In this document: positions 45,272 through 52,913 of the stretch, piece after piece
Layout of the letters: each line of letters begins with the position of its first letter
Numbering within the stretch: the stretch's first letter is position 1
NCBI RefSeq assembly: GCF_009834365.1
Contig: NZ_CP041348.1
Coordinates: forward strand, 1,112,501 to 1,176,500
Direction: 5' to 3'
From: Komagataeibacter xylinus
GTDB taxonomy: Bacteria > Pseudomonadota > Alphaproteobacteria > Acetobacterales > Acetobacteraceae
DNA length: 64,000 nt
The notes under the pieces: generated by a model
Databases searched by the model: none
The model's input: the letters and a program-made list of their open reading frames with translations, nothing else
Told to the model about the DNA's origin: nothing
Translations under genes and position numbers: made by a program

Positions 45272-46687
45272 CTACTTTTCCTCAGGCAGCGGTGCGCCCC
45301 GGCCGATCTCGCGCAGCGGCAGGCCTGCCATCAGGCGCTGCTCGATCTTTTCAAGCGACATGTCCCGCGTCTCGGGAATGAAGCGCCACGTGACCAGCAC
45401 GAAGAACAGGTTGAAGCCTGCAAACAGCCAGAAGGTGGGGCCGTTGCCCATCCACTGCAGCAGCGACAGGAAGCTTGCGCCCACGATCATGTTGGCGATC
45501 CAGTTGGTGAGCGTGGAGATGGAAATGCCAAGGTCACGCCCCTGCAGCGGCTGCACCTCCGAGCACAGCACCCAGATCAGCGGACCCGCCGACATGGCGA
45601 AGCCGGAAATATAGATCAGCAGCATGAACACCGCGATGATCTGCTCCGACTGGTCCAGATGCGGGCGGTTAAGCATGAAACCAAGGCTGCCCATGCCCAC
45701 CGCCATGATCAGGAAGCCGGTATAGAGTATAGGCTTGCGGCCCCAGCGGTCGACAAGACCAATGGCAATGAAGGTGGCCAGCATGTTCACCAGCCCCACC
45801 ATGGCCGTGCACCATAGCTGCGCAGGGCCGACATAGCCTGCAAGCGCGAAGATCTTGGGGGCGTAGTACATCACCACATTCACCCCTGCGAGCTGCTGCA
45901 TGACCTGCAGCGCCATGCCCAGGAAAATGGAGCGGCGGAAATTGCGGTTGTTGCGCAGCAGGCTCCAGCCGCGCTGCTTCTGCTGGAGCTGGCGGCTGAT
46001 GTTCTGGATCTCCTGCATGGCCACGCTTTTGTCGTTACGCAGGTCTTCCAGCACTTCCAGCGCTTCCTTGCGGCGGCCACGCATCATGAGCCAGCGCGGG
46101 CTGTAGGGCAGGAACAGCACGCCAATCAGGAACAGCACGCCCGGCACGGCCGCCACGGCGAACATGCCGCGCCAGTTGCCCGAATAGCTGAACATGGTGT
46201 TGCTGAGGAAGGCGATGAAAATGCCCGCCGTGATCATGAGCTGATAGGTCGAGATCATGGCGCCACGCGCCTGCTCGCTTGCAATCTCGGACAGGTAGAG
46301 CGGCGCCGTGAAGGCCGCCACCCCGATGGCAAGCCCCATGATGAGACGGCCTGCAATCATGGACGGAATCGACCAGGCCAGCGCACAGGCCAGCGAGCCC
46401 GCCACAAACACGGCCGCCCCCACCAGCAGCGCATGCTTGCGCCCGATCTGGTGCGACATCCAGCCCCCGCACAGCGAACCGACCGCAGCACCCCCCATCA
46501 TGGCGCTGACAATCCATTCCTGCTGGAAGGTAGTGGCGTGGAAGGTGGCGGCAAGCAGGTCGAGCGCACCGGATATGACCCCGATATCAAGCCCGGCCAT
46601 GAGGCCTGCCAGCGCAGCAAGGCAGCCGATGATGAGGGTACGCATCCGTGCCGAATCAAATGCGGGGGGCGCGGTCTGATTTTCCAT
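45272..46687 (-). CDS. MFS sugar porter (GalP/XylE-like), first paralogue
   Basis: The 471-aa proton:sugar symporter has 12 membrane segments and the sugar-porter signatures: GLDIGVISGAL in segment 1, GRKHALLVG, GRLIMGLAIGVA, the mid-loop PYSPRWLMMRGR, QQLAGVNVVMYYAP in segment 7, DRWGRKP, and PETRDMSLEKIE after segment 12. The sugar is not inferable, glucose or galactose being usual for this clade. A second member lies at 51386. Confidence 0.92.
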   Translation of the reverse strand: MENQTAPPAFDSARMRTLIIGCLAALAGLMAGLDIGVISGALDLLAATFHATTFQQEWIVSAMMGGAAVGSLCGGWMSHQIGRKHALLVGAAVFVAGSLACALAWSIPSMIAGRLIMGLAIGVAAFTAPLYLSEIASEQARGAMISTYQLMITAGIFIAFLSNTMFSYSGNWRGMFAVAAVPGVLFLIGVLFLPYSPRWLMMRGRRKEALEVLEDLRNDKSVAMQEIQNISRQLQQKQRGWSLLRNNRNFRRSIFLGMALQVMQQLAGVNVVMYYAPKIFALAGYVGPAQLWCTAMVGLVNMLATFIAIGLVDRWGRKPILYTGFLIMAVGMGSLGFMLNRPHLDQSEQIIAVFMLLIYISGFAMSAGPLIWVLCSEVQPLQGRDLGISISTLTNWIANMIVGASFLSLLQWMGNGPTFWLFAGFNLFFVLVTWRFIPETRDMSLEKIEQRLMAGLPLREIGRGAPLPEEK

Positions 46688-46731
46688 TAAAATCCGGTCC
46701 TTTGATATTCTTATTGTTGCCGGTGATCACA

Positions 46732-47169
46732 TTATTCCTGCCGCGCGAGACCGGTCAGGAGAAAGAACGATACACCATATTCGCGCGTCCGGTCGGGATC
46801 ATGGTCCAGCAGCCTGTCAATGACAAATCGTTTTACCCTAAAAACAACAGGGCTATCTGCTCTATGCCCTGCTTCACAATCCGATTCCATGACTTCCATC
46901 ATGTTTGCAAGCCATGGAAGCACGCCGGGGCGTTCTGTCAGCGCCAGGGGCGCGCGGGGCGAAAACAGAAGCGTGCCACGCGCGCGCAGCATGTCCATCC
47001 CGGCAGCAGTGATGATGTGGTAAAGATAGCCATCCGGCCCGTCATCCGGGCGCAGGGTGCGGACGGGCACCACGGCCAGCCCCAGCCCTGCAATATCAAG
47101 ATAGGTCAGCGCATGCGGGCGGTCCGTCGTGGCGGCTGCAAACAGGTCGGGTTGCTGTGCCTCGGCCAT
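46732..47169 (-). CDS. Conserved hypothetical protein downstream of the Zur-like gene
   Basis: From ATG 47169 (MAEAQQPDLFAAATTDRPH) the product has 145 aa. The frame extends to 47280 with an Arg/Pro-rich stretch that looks untranslated. The body resembles a small cytoplasmic protein with an amphipathic middle (LTYLDIAGLGLAVVPVRTLRP, YHIITAAGMDMLRARGTLLF). No family is recognised. It follows the Zur-like gene on the same strand, so it may belong to a metal-related transcript. Confidence 0.6.
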   Translation of the reverse strand: MAEAQQPDLFAAATTDRPHALTYLDIAGLGLAVVPVRTLRPDDGPDGYLYHIITAAGMDMLRARGTLLFSPRAPLALTERPGVLPWLANMMEVMESDCEAGHRADSPVVFRVKRFVIDRLLDHDPDRTREYGVSFFLLTGLARQE

Positions 47170-47344
47170 GGGCGGCGGGGGCGCTGCGGGGGACGCCACG
47201 GGCCGCCTGCGGCGCGGGTGCCGGGGGGCTGCGGGTATGAGCGGCAGCCCTGCCATCCTGCCTTTGCGCCCCTGCCCCATGCATCCGCCCCATCAATACC
47301 GGCTCACGCCCCTTCAGGGTCGCGCCTGCTCCGTTCAACCACCC

Positions 47345-47833
47345 TCAGCCACACGCGGCGCACAGGCCTTCAGCCTCAATGGTGGTCTGCCGCATCGTAA
47401 AGCCCCGCGCCTTCGTCACCTCAAGGAGTGCCTTGAGGATATGGGGATCATCGAGTTCGGTCACACGCCCGCACGCGCTACAGATCAGGAACTGCGCCGC
47501 ATGGACATGCCCGTGGCAGCCATGCCCCGATTCCAGCATGTGCCTGCACCCCACAAAAGCCGAAAGCCGCTCGATCTTGTGGATCAGCCCCTGCTCCATC
47601 AGAAAATCCAGCGCCCGGTACACCGTGGGCGGTGCCACCGGCTTGCCCCGGCTGGCACGGATCTGCTCAAGCAGTTCATAGGCGCCCAGCGGCCGGTCGG
47701 CGGCCAGCACCAGCCCGAGCACCAGGCGGCGCATGTCCGTCAGCCTTACCGCGCGCGCGGCGCACAGGCTGGCAGCCTGCTCAAGCAGGGACTCGATCCC
47801 CGCGGGCAGGCTGGTTCCGGCCGTCTGTGTCAT
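47345..47833 (-). CDS. zur: Fur-family metalloregulator (Zur-like)
   Basis: From ATG 47833 the protein has 162 aa. A winged helix (LTDMRRLVLGLV, then APPTVYRALDFLMEQGLIHKIE) binds DNA. The dimerisation domain carries the regulatory His cluster GHGCHGHVHAAQFLICSACG and a second C-x2-C at the C-terminus (LCAACG), giving a structural zinc site. The sequence around these motifs is closer to Zur than to Fur or PerR, though metal choice was not tested. A 43-aa membrane peptide gene lies 72 bases upstream. Confidence 0.85.
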   Translation of the reverse strand: MTQTAGTSLPAGIESLLEQAASLCAARAVRLTDMRRLVLGLVLAADRPLGAYELLEQIRASRGKPVAPPTVYRALDFLMEQGLIHKIERLSAFVGCRHMLESGHGCHGHVHAAQFLICSACGRVTELDDPHILKALLEVTKARGFTMRQTTIEAEGLCAACG

Positions 47834-47905
47834 GCGGGCCACTGCTGTGCTCCTGTGCGGTTGCCGGGGTTTACCAACCACCGTGCCCTGTGCCCCGGCA
47901 GGCGG

Positions 47906-48037
47906 TCAGTCCGGCAGGTGGTCCGCCCACATGGCCATCAGGGCCACGAAAAGGGCAAGTCCAGCATGTATCCAGATCAGCCCGCGCAGCGTCAAGACAG
48001 GAACCTGCGGGGCGCGGGCGCGCGGGGTCTGTGTCAT
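47906..48037 (-). CDS. Small single-pass membrane protein, 43 aa
   Basis: The frame MTQTPRARAPQVPVL... has a strong GGAGGA ribosome site 8 bases before ATG 48037. One membrane segment covers about residues 20-38 (LIWIHAGLALFVALMAMWA). It precedes the Zur-like gene and both may share a transcript. Function unknown. Confidence 0.6.
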   Translation of the reverse strand: MTQTPRARAPQVPVLTLRGLIWIHAGLALFVALMAMWADHLPD

Positions 48038-48114
48038 GTCGTGTGCTCCTCCTGTCGCATTGCTGTGCTGTGCATGCGGCAAAAGGCTGGATTTTTTCTT
48101 AATATGGAGAAGTG

Positions 48115-48166
48115 TAAAAGTTTTTGGTGAAGCTCGTTGGGAAAAAGGCGGCACCGGGAAACTTTT
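48115..48166. repeat. Double-hairpin intergenic repeat, copy f (truncated)
   Basis: The outer arms AAAAGTTTTTGGTGAAGC and GGCGGCACC...AAACTTTT remain but most of both inner hairpins is missing. It lies just past the flavin reductase stop. Confidence 0.8.
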
Positions 48167-48181
48167 CTCTCCAAGGTCGTG

Positions 48182-48676
48182 CTATTCGCCCGGCGCGTGA
48201 GGCAACATATGGTAGCTGCGGTTGAAGTAGACCAGCCCGCCACGGGGGCTGGAATTGCGCAGGCTTTCCACCGCGCCGAACATGACGCTGTGGGTGCCCA
48301 CCTCCACAATCCGCTCAATGCGGCAGTCAAGCGACAGCACCGCCTCGTTCAGCACGGGAGCACCCGTGGTCAGCGTATCCCAATGGCCGGAACGGAAGCG
48401 CTCGGCCTGCTCGAGCGGGCTTGCGAACACGCCCGATATATCCTGCTGGTCGGCAGCGAGCACGTTGATGCACATGGCCGCATCCACCCGGAAGCGGTCA
48501 CGCACACGGGAGTTGCGGTTGAGGCAGACCAGAACAGTAGGGGGCGTATCGGTGACCGAACACACGGCAGACGCGGTAAAACCCGCCGGGTCATCAAGTG
48601 TTCCCGTCGTAACAACATTTACGGCCGCGCCAAGGCGGGCCATGGCGTTGCGAAAGGTGAGGGCGTCAATCCCCAT
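48182..48676 (-). CDS. Flavin reductase-like domain protein
   Basis: From ATG 48676 the protein has 164 aa, the typical size of HpaC/RutF-type short-chain flavin reductases. Visible motifs are GAAVNVVTTG, GFTASAVCSVTDTPPTVLVCLN (flavin binding) and CRIERIVEVGTHSVMFG. Such enzymes supply reduced FMN or FAD to monooxygenases using NAD(P)H. No partner monooxygenase is adjacent. The frame's upstream extension to 48784 overlaps the divergent gene and is unlikely to be coding. Confidence 0.88.
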   Translation of the reverse strand: MGIDALTFRNAMARLGAAVNVVTTGTLDDPAGFTASAVCSVTDTPPTVLVCLNRNSRVRDRFRVDAAMCINVLAADQQDISGVFASPLEQAERFRSGHWDTLTTGAPVLNEAVLSLDCRIERIVEVGTHSVMFGAVESLRNSSPRGGLVYFNRSYHMLPHAPGE

Positions 48677-48801
48677 GGTTCTTCTGCCTCGGTAACTGTG
48701 CATGCCTGTGGTCCGCACGCAGCCGTGACGCCGGACAGCAGCGGAGGTAGCGCATTCTACCCTCGTTGAATACCGCAAAACCACATGAAAGGACGCAACC
48801 C

Positions 48802-49863
48802 GTGCCCCCCGAACCCATCCAGACCACCATGCAGGGCGCGCTCGGCCGCATCACGCTCGCCCGCCCCGAGGCGCTCAATGCCCTGAACCTGGACATGATC
48901 AACCACCTTGCCGCCACCCTGCATGCGTGGCGCCATGATTCACGGATTGAAACCGTGCTGCTCGACAGCACCAGCCCCCGCGCCTTCTGCGCGGGCGGCG
49001 ATATCCGCGCCATCCGTGCCCTGCTGCGCGAGCACGGGGTAGCGGCGGCGGCAGAACCCTTCCGCCACAGCTACCGGCTGGCCTCGATGCTGGCAGGCTA
49101 CCCCAAGCCGGTTGTCTCGTTTCTGGACGGGATCTGCATGGGTGGCGGCGTGGGGCTTGGCGGGCATGTGCGCCACCGCATCGTGACAGAGCGCGCCTGC
49201 ATAGCCATGCCTGAAAACGCCATTGCGCTTACGCCGGATGCAGGCGGGTCCTACCTGCTCTCGCGCGCGCCGGGGCTGAGCGGGCTGCGCCTTGGCCTGA
49301 CCGGCGGGCGCATGAACGCCACCATGGCCCTTGCCGCAGGCTTTGCCGACCGGCAGGCCCCCTCCGGCCAGCTTGAAAGCATAAGGCAGGCGCTCACCCA
49401 TCTGCCCGCGGGGCAGGTGATGGACAGCCTGCCGCCCTGCCCTGCCCTTGATGGCGGCCCGGACACCGCCACCATCGCCCCGGTCTATGACGCGCCGGAC
49501 GTGGCAACGGTCATGGCGCGGCTCCACGCCCATCCGGCCCCATGGGCGCAGGCTGATCTTGCGGCCATGCGGGGGGCCTGCCCGTTCTCGCTGTGCATTA
49601 CGTTTGCCGCCTATCATGCAGCGCGCGCCCTGCCTGATCTTGACCATGTGCTGGAGCAGGAATTCCAGCTTATCAGCCAGTTGCTCCGCCGCCCCGATTT
49701 TGCCGAGGGCGTGCGCGCGCGCCTGATCGACAAGGACAACGCGCCGCGCTGGTCACCCGCCACGCTGGCCGAGGTGCCCGGGCGGGAAATTGCCTTCTGC
49801 CTGAAAAACCATGCATCCTTTTCCCTCGACCTGCCTGTGCCCGATGCGGATCAGGAACAATAA
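48802..49863 (+). CDS. Enoyl-CoA hydratase/isomerase family protein (3-hydroxyisobutyryl-CoA hydrolase-like)
   Basis: GTG at 48802 is chosen because AAAGGA lies 9-14 bases ahead. TTG 48766 is possible. The 353-aa crotonase-fold protein has FCAGGDIRAI (oxyanion hole) and DGICMGGGVGLGGH, and then MPENAIALTPDAGGSYLLSR with the Glu that activates water in HIBYL-CoA hydrolases. The long C-terminal part with a QEFQLISQLLRRPDFAEGVRARLIDKD segment fits that branch. It may act in valine catabolism, though no companion genes are near. Confidence 0.88.
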   Translation: MPPEPIQTTMQGALGRITLARPEALNALNLDMINHLAATLHAWRHDSRIETVLLDSTSPRAFCAGGDIRAIRALLREHGVAAAAEPFRHSYRLASMLAGYPKPVVSFLDGICMGGGVGLGGHVRHRIVTERACIAMPENAIALTPDAGGSYLLSRAPGLSGLRLGLTGGRMNATMALAAGFADRQAPSGQLESIRQALTHLPAGQVMDSLPPCPALDGGPDTATIAPVYDAPDVATVMARLHAHPAPWAQADLAAMRGACPFSLCITFAAYHAARALPDLDHVLEQEFQLISQLLRRPDFAEGVRARLIDKDNAPRWSPATLAEVPGREIAFCLKNHASFSLDLPVPDADQEQ

Positions 49864-49882
49864 ATTATCACCCGTAAAGTAT

Positions 49883-51322
49883 ATGAAAATGCCCTTCTCC
49901 ACCAGCTATGCCCCCGCCACCCATCACAGCCGCCTCGGCGATGAATTCTATGACGTGGTCCAGGCCGCCACCTTCCCCGCCCATATCCTGCGCTACCGCA
50001 ATCACGATGCCTCGCCCCGCATTGGCCTTGACGGGCTGACGGATGCGGAGTGGATCCGCCATTTCGGTCATTTCGACCCCCTGCCCGGCTCGCTGCCCCA
50101 GCCATTAGCGCTGCGTTATCACGGCCATCAGTTCCGGTCGTACAACCCCGACCTTGGCGACGGGCGGGGCTTCCTTTTCGCGCAGCTCATGGACAGCGTG
50201 GATGGTCGCCTGCTCGATATCGGCACCAAGGGTAGCGGCACCACGCCGTGGTCACGCGGGGGGGACGGGCGGCTGACGCTCAAGGGCGGCGTGCGTGAGA
50301 TCCTGGCCAGCGAGCGGCTTGATGCAATGGGCGTGCGCACCTCGCGCACACTGAGCGTGATCGAAACCGGCGAGGCCCTGCACCGGGGTGATGAACCCTC
50401 GCCCACGCGCTCATGCGTGCTGGCGCGGCTAAGCCATTCGCACATCCGCATCGGCACGTTCCAGCGCCTCGTGGCGAATGATGACCAGGCCAGCCTGAAG
50501 CACCTCGTGGCCTATGTGCTCGAGACCTACTACCCCCATCTGGCCAATGAGGCCGACCCGGCGGCAGCGCTGTACGATGCCGCCACCACCCGTATGGCCG
50601 AGATGACGGCGCAGTGGATGACGGCGGGCTTCGTGCACGGGGTGCTCAATACCGATAACATTAATCTGACCGGCGAGAGCTTCGATTACGGCCCGTGGCG
50701 GTTCCTGCCCAGTTTCGATCCCCGTTTCACCGCCGCCTATTTCGACCATTCGGGCCTGTATGCCTATGGCCGCCAGCCCGAGGCGATGATGTGGAATGTG
50801 GCCCGGCTGGGCGAGTGCCTGATCGCGATTTCGTCACTTGAGAAAATTCAAAGTATTTTTGATGACTTCTGGGATCGATATGAAAGATTCCTTGATATTT
50901 CTGTATTAAACCGGCTTGGTGTCAATGAAATTTCAAGAAAATCATCGCAACATCTACGTGAATGTCTGTTCTCATTCATGGAAGAAAGCCAGATTGGGTT
51001 TGAATTTCCGTTTTTTGACTGGTATGGTGGCCCCAAGAGCCAGAAACGGGCTGTATCGGGGTCACGTGCATCCTTCTATGCACAGGATAGTTTCCGCCCC
51101 GTGCTCGACGCGCTCATGCAACATGAGCCCATGGCAGGCCGCGACCTGTCGCACCCCTATTTCAGTGACGGGGTGCCGTGCCTGATGCCGGTCGAAACCG
51201 TGGAAGCCCTGTGGCAGCCCATCGCCACGGCCGATGACTGGAGCGGCCTGCACGCTACCATGGGGCACATTGCCCGCATGAAGGCCGCCCTCGACACCGT
51301 GCCCCACAAAGGGGCAGGCTGA
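49883..51322 (+). CDS. selO: SelO-like protein adenylyltransferase (YdiU family), with AT-rich inner segment
   Basis: From ATG 49883 the protein has 479 aa. SelO is a pseudokinase that AMPylates Ser/Thr/Tyr of target proteins. Family motifs are YHGHQFRSYNPDLGDGRG, DIGTKGSGTTPWSR (nucleotide loop), GFVHGVLNTDN and FDYGPWRFL (metal-binding Asp). The end differs from enterobacterial SelO and lacks the usual RNH segment. About 190 bases near 50838-51030 are far more AT-rich than the flanks yet stay in frame (SSLEKIQSIFDDFWDRYERFL...). This suggests recombination or relaxed codon choice. Confidence 0.88.
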   Translation: MKMPFSTSYAPATHHSRLGDEFYDVVQAATFPAHILRYRNHDASPRIGLDGLTDAEWIRHFGHFDPLPGSLPQPLALRYHGHQFRSYNPDLGDGRGFLFAQLMDSVDGRLLDIGTKGSGTTPWSRGGDGRLTLKGGVREILASERLDAMGVRTSRTLSVIETGEALHRGDEPSPTRSCVLARLSHSHIRIGTFQRLVANDDQASLKHLVAYVLETYYPHLANEADPAAALYDAATTRMAEMTAQWMTAGFVHGVLNTDNINLTGESFDYGPWRFLPSFDPRFTAAYFDHSGLYAYGRQPEAMMWNVARLGECLIAISSLEKIQSIFDDFWDRYERFLDISVLNRLGVNEISRKSSQHLRECLFSFMEESQIGFEFPFFDWYGGPKSQKRAVSGSRASFYAQDSFRPVLDALMQHEPMAGRDLSHPYFSDGVPCLMPVETVEALWQPIATADDWSGLHATMGHIARMKAALDTVPHKGAG

Positions 51323-51385
51323 CCCCACGGGGGAACCGGGCCGATACGGATGAATTATAACAATAAGGAAGGAAAAGGCACCCGC

Positions 51386-52867
51386 ATGAACACCCAGTCC
51401 CCCCCAGCCCAGAACACACAGCAACAACCCACCGAACCATTACCCGATCTGTCGCAGATCGAGATTTCACCCAACGCGCGCAAGACCCTGTGGCTCGCAG
51501 CCATCGTGGCCGCAATCTGTGGCGGCCTCTATGGTTACGATACCGGCATCGTATCAGGCGCGCTTTTGCTCATTACGCGTGATTTCCACCTCAGCAGCTT
51601 CCTGCAGGAGATGGTGGCCTCCGCCATTCTGGCAGGCGCGGTGCTGGGCTCGCTGCTCACCGGCTGGCTGTCGGAGCATTATGGCCGGCGCAAATCGGTC
51701 ATGATCGTAACGGCGGTGTTCGTGCTCGGCGCGCTGGCCTGCGCCTTCTCGCCCGATGTGTATACGCTGATCGTGGCGCGCGTGTTCCTCGGGCTGGCGG
51801 TGGGTGGTTCCACGCAGGTGGTGCCGATGTACATTTCGGAACTCGCCCCCGCGCACAAGCGCGGCCACATGGTCACCATGTTCAACATTGCCATCGGCAT
51901 CGGCATCTTTGCCGCCAACATCATCGGCTTTGCCGCGCGTGATGCCTGGGGCTGGCGGCCGATGGTGGCCATTGCGGCCATTCCGGCGGCGGGCGTGTTC
52001 ATCTCCATGTTCTTCCTGCCCAAGAGCCCGCGCTGGGCGGCGGAGCATGAAAGCCTGGATTCCGCCCTTGAGCAGCTCCAGCGCATCCGCACCTCCGAGC
52101 GTGAGATCCGCCGCGAGATGCGTCGCATCCACGCCAATGCCAATGAGGAGACCGATCCGCGCGACATCGGCTGGCGCGGCATCCGCCAGCCCTGGGTGCG
52201 CCCTGCACTGGTAGCGGCCCTTGGCGTTGCTTTCTTCACGCAGGCAGGCGGGCTGGAGATGATGATTTACTACGCGCCGACCTTCCTGTCGGATGCAGGG
52301 TTTGGCAGCTCATCGGCGCTGATGGCCAGCATCGGTATTTCCATCATCTATCTGGTCATGACCGTACTGGGTTCGAACATTGTCGACCGCATCGGCCGCC
52401 GCCGCCTTGTGCTGGTCATGGGGCCGGGCAGCGTGCTGAGCCTGATCGGGCTGGGCATCATGTTCCTCGCTCATCCGCAGCCGGGCAGCATGGGCAGCTG
52501 GCTGATCATCGTGTTCATGCTGCTGTTCATGGTGTTCAATGCCGGTGGCATTCAGGTGGTGGGCTGGCTGCTCGGTGCCGAGATGTTCCCGCTTTCCATG
52601 CGCGGCAACGCCACCAGCCTGCATTCCGCCATGCTGTGGGGCAGCGACCTGCTGGTCACCAGCACGGCGCTTACGCTGGTCACCAAGATCACGCTGGGTG
52701 GCACCATGTGGTTCTATGCCGGAGTGAACCTGCTTTCGGTGCTGTTCGTGTATTTCATGGTGCCGGAGACGCGCGGTGCCTCGCTTGAGGATATCGAGGA
52801 GGCCCTGCGCGAAGGCCGCTTCCGCCCCACGCGCGGCAACACCGCGATTGTGGAAGAGGAAGAATAA
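51386..52867 (+). CDS. MFS sugar porter, second paralogue
   Basis: The 493-aa 12-segment transporter starts at ATG 51386 with AAGGAAGGAAAAGG upstream. Signatures are GGLYGYDTGIVSGALLL, GRRKSVMIV, PKSPRWAAEHE, FFTQAGGLEMMIYYAP (QQ replaced by AG in the substrate motif), DRIGRRRLVLV and PETRGASLEDIEEAL. The change from QQxxG to TQAGG in segment 7 distinguishes it from the gene at 45272, so a different substrate is likely. It ends in a hairpin repeat. Confidence 0.92.
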   Translation: MNTQSPPAQNTQQQPTEPLPDLSQIEISPNARKTLWLAAIVAAICGGLYGYDTGIVSGALLLITRDFHLSSFLQEMVASAILAGAVLGSLLTGWLSEHYGRRKSVMIVTAVFVLGALACAFSPDVYTLIVARVFLGLAVGGSTQVVPMYISELAPAHKRGHMVTMFNIAIGIGIFAANIIGFAARDAWGWRPMVAIAAIPAAGVFISMFFLPKSPRWAAEHESLDSALEQLQRIRTSEREIRREMRRIHANANEETDPRDIGWRGIRQPWVRPALVAALGVAFFTQAGGLEMMIYYAPTFLSDAGFGSSSALMASIGISIIYLVMTVLGSNIVDRIGRRRLVLVMGPGSVLSLIGLGIMFLAHPQPGSMGSWLIIVFMLLFMVFNAGGIQVVGWLLGAEMFPLSMRGNATSLHSAMLWGSDLLVTSTALTLVTKITLGGTMWFYAGVNLLSVLFVYFMVPETRGASLEDIEEALREGRFRPTRGNTAIVEEEE

Positions 52868-52909
52868 AAGTTACCAGGTGCCGCCTTTTTTCAAAAAAAG
52901 GCGGCATTC
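52866..52909. repeat. Intergenic repeat, copy g (single hairpin)
   Basis: AAAAGTTACCAGGTG leads into a perfect GCCGCCTTTTTT/AAAAAAGGCGGC hairpin. The second hairpin is absent. It sits between convergent transporter and peptidase genes and doubles as a bidirectional terminator. Confidence 0.88.
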
Positions 52910-52913
52910 TGCT

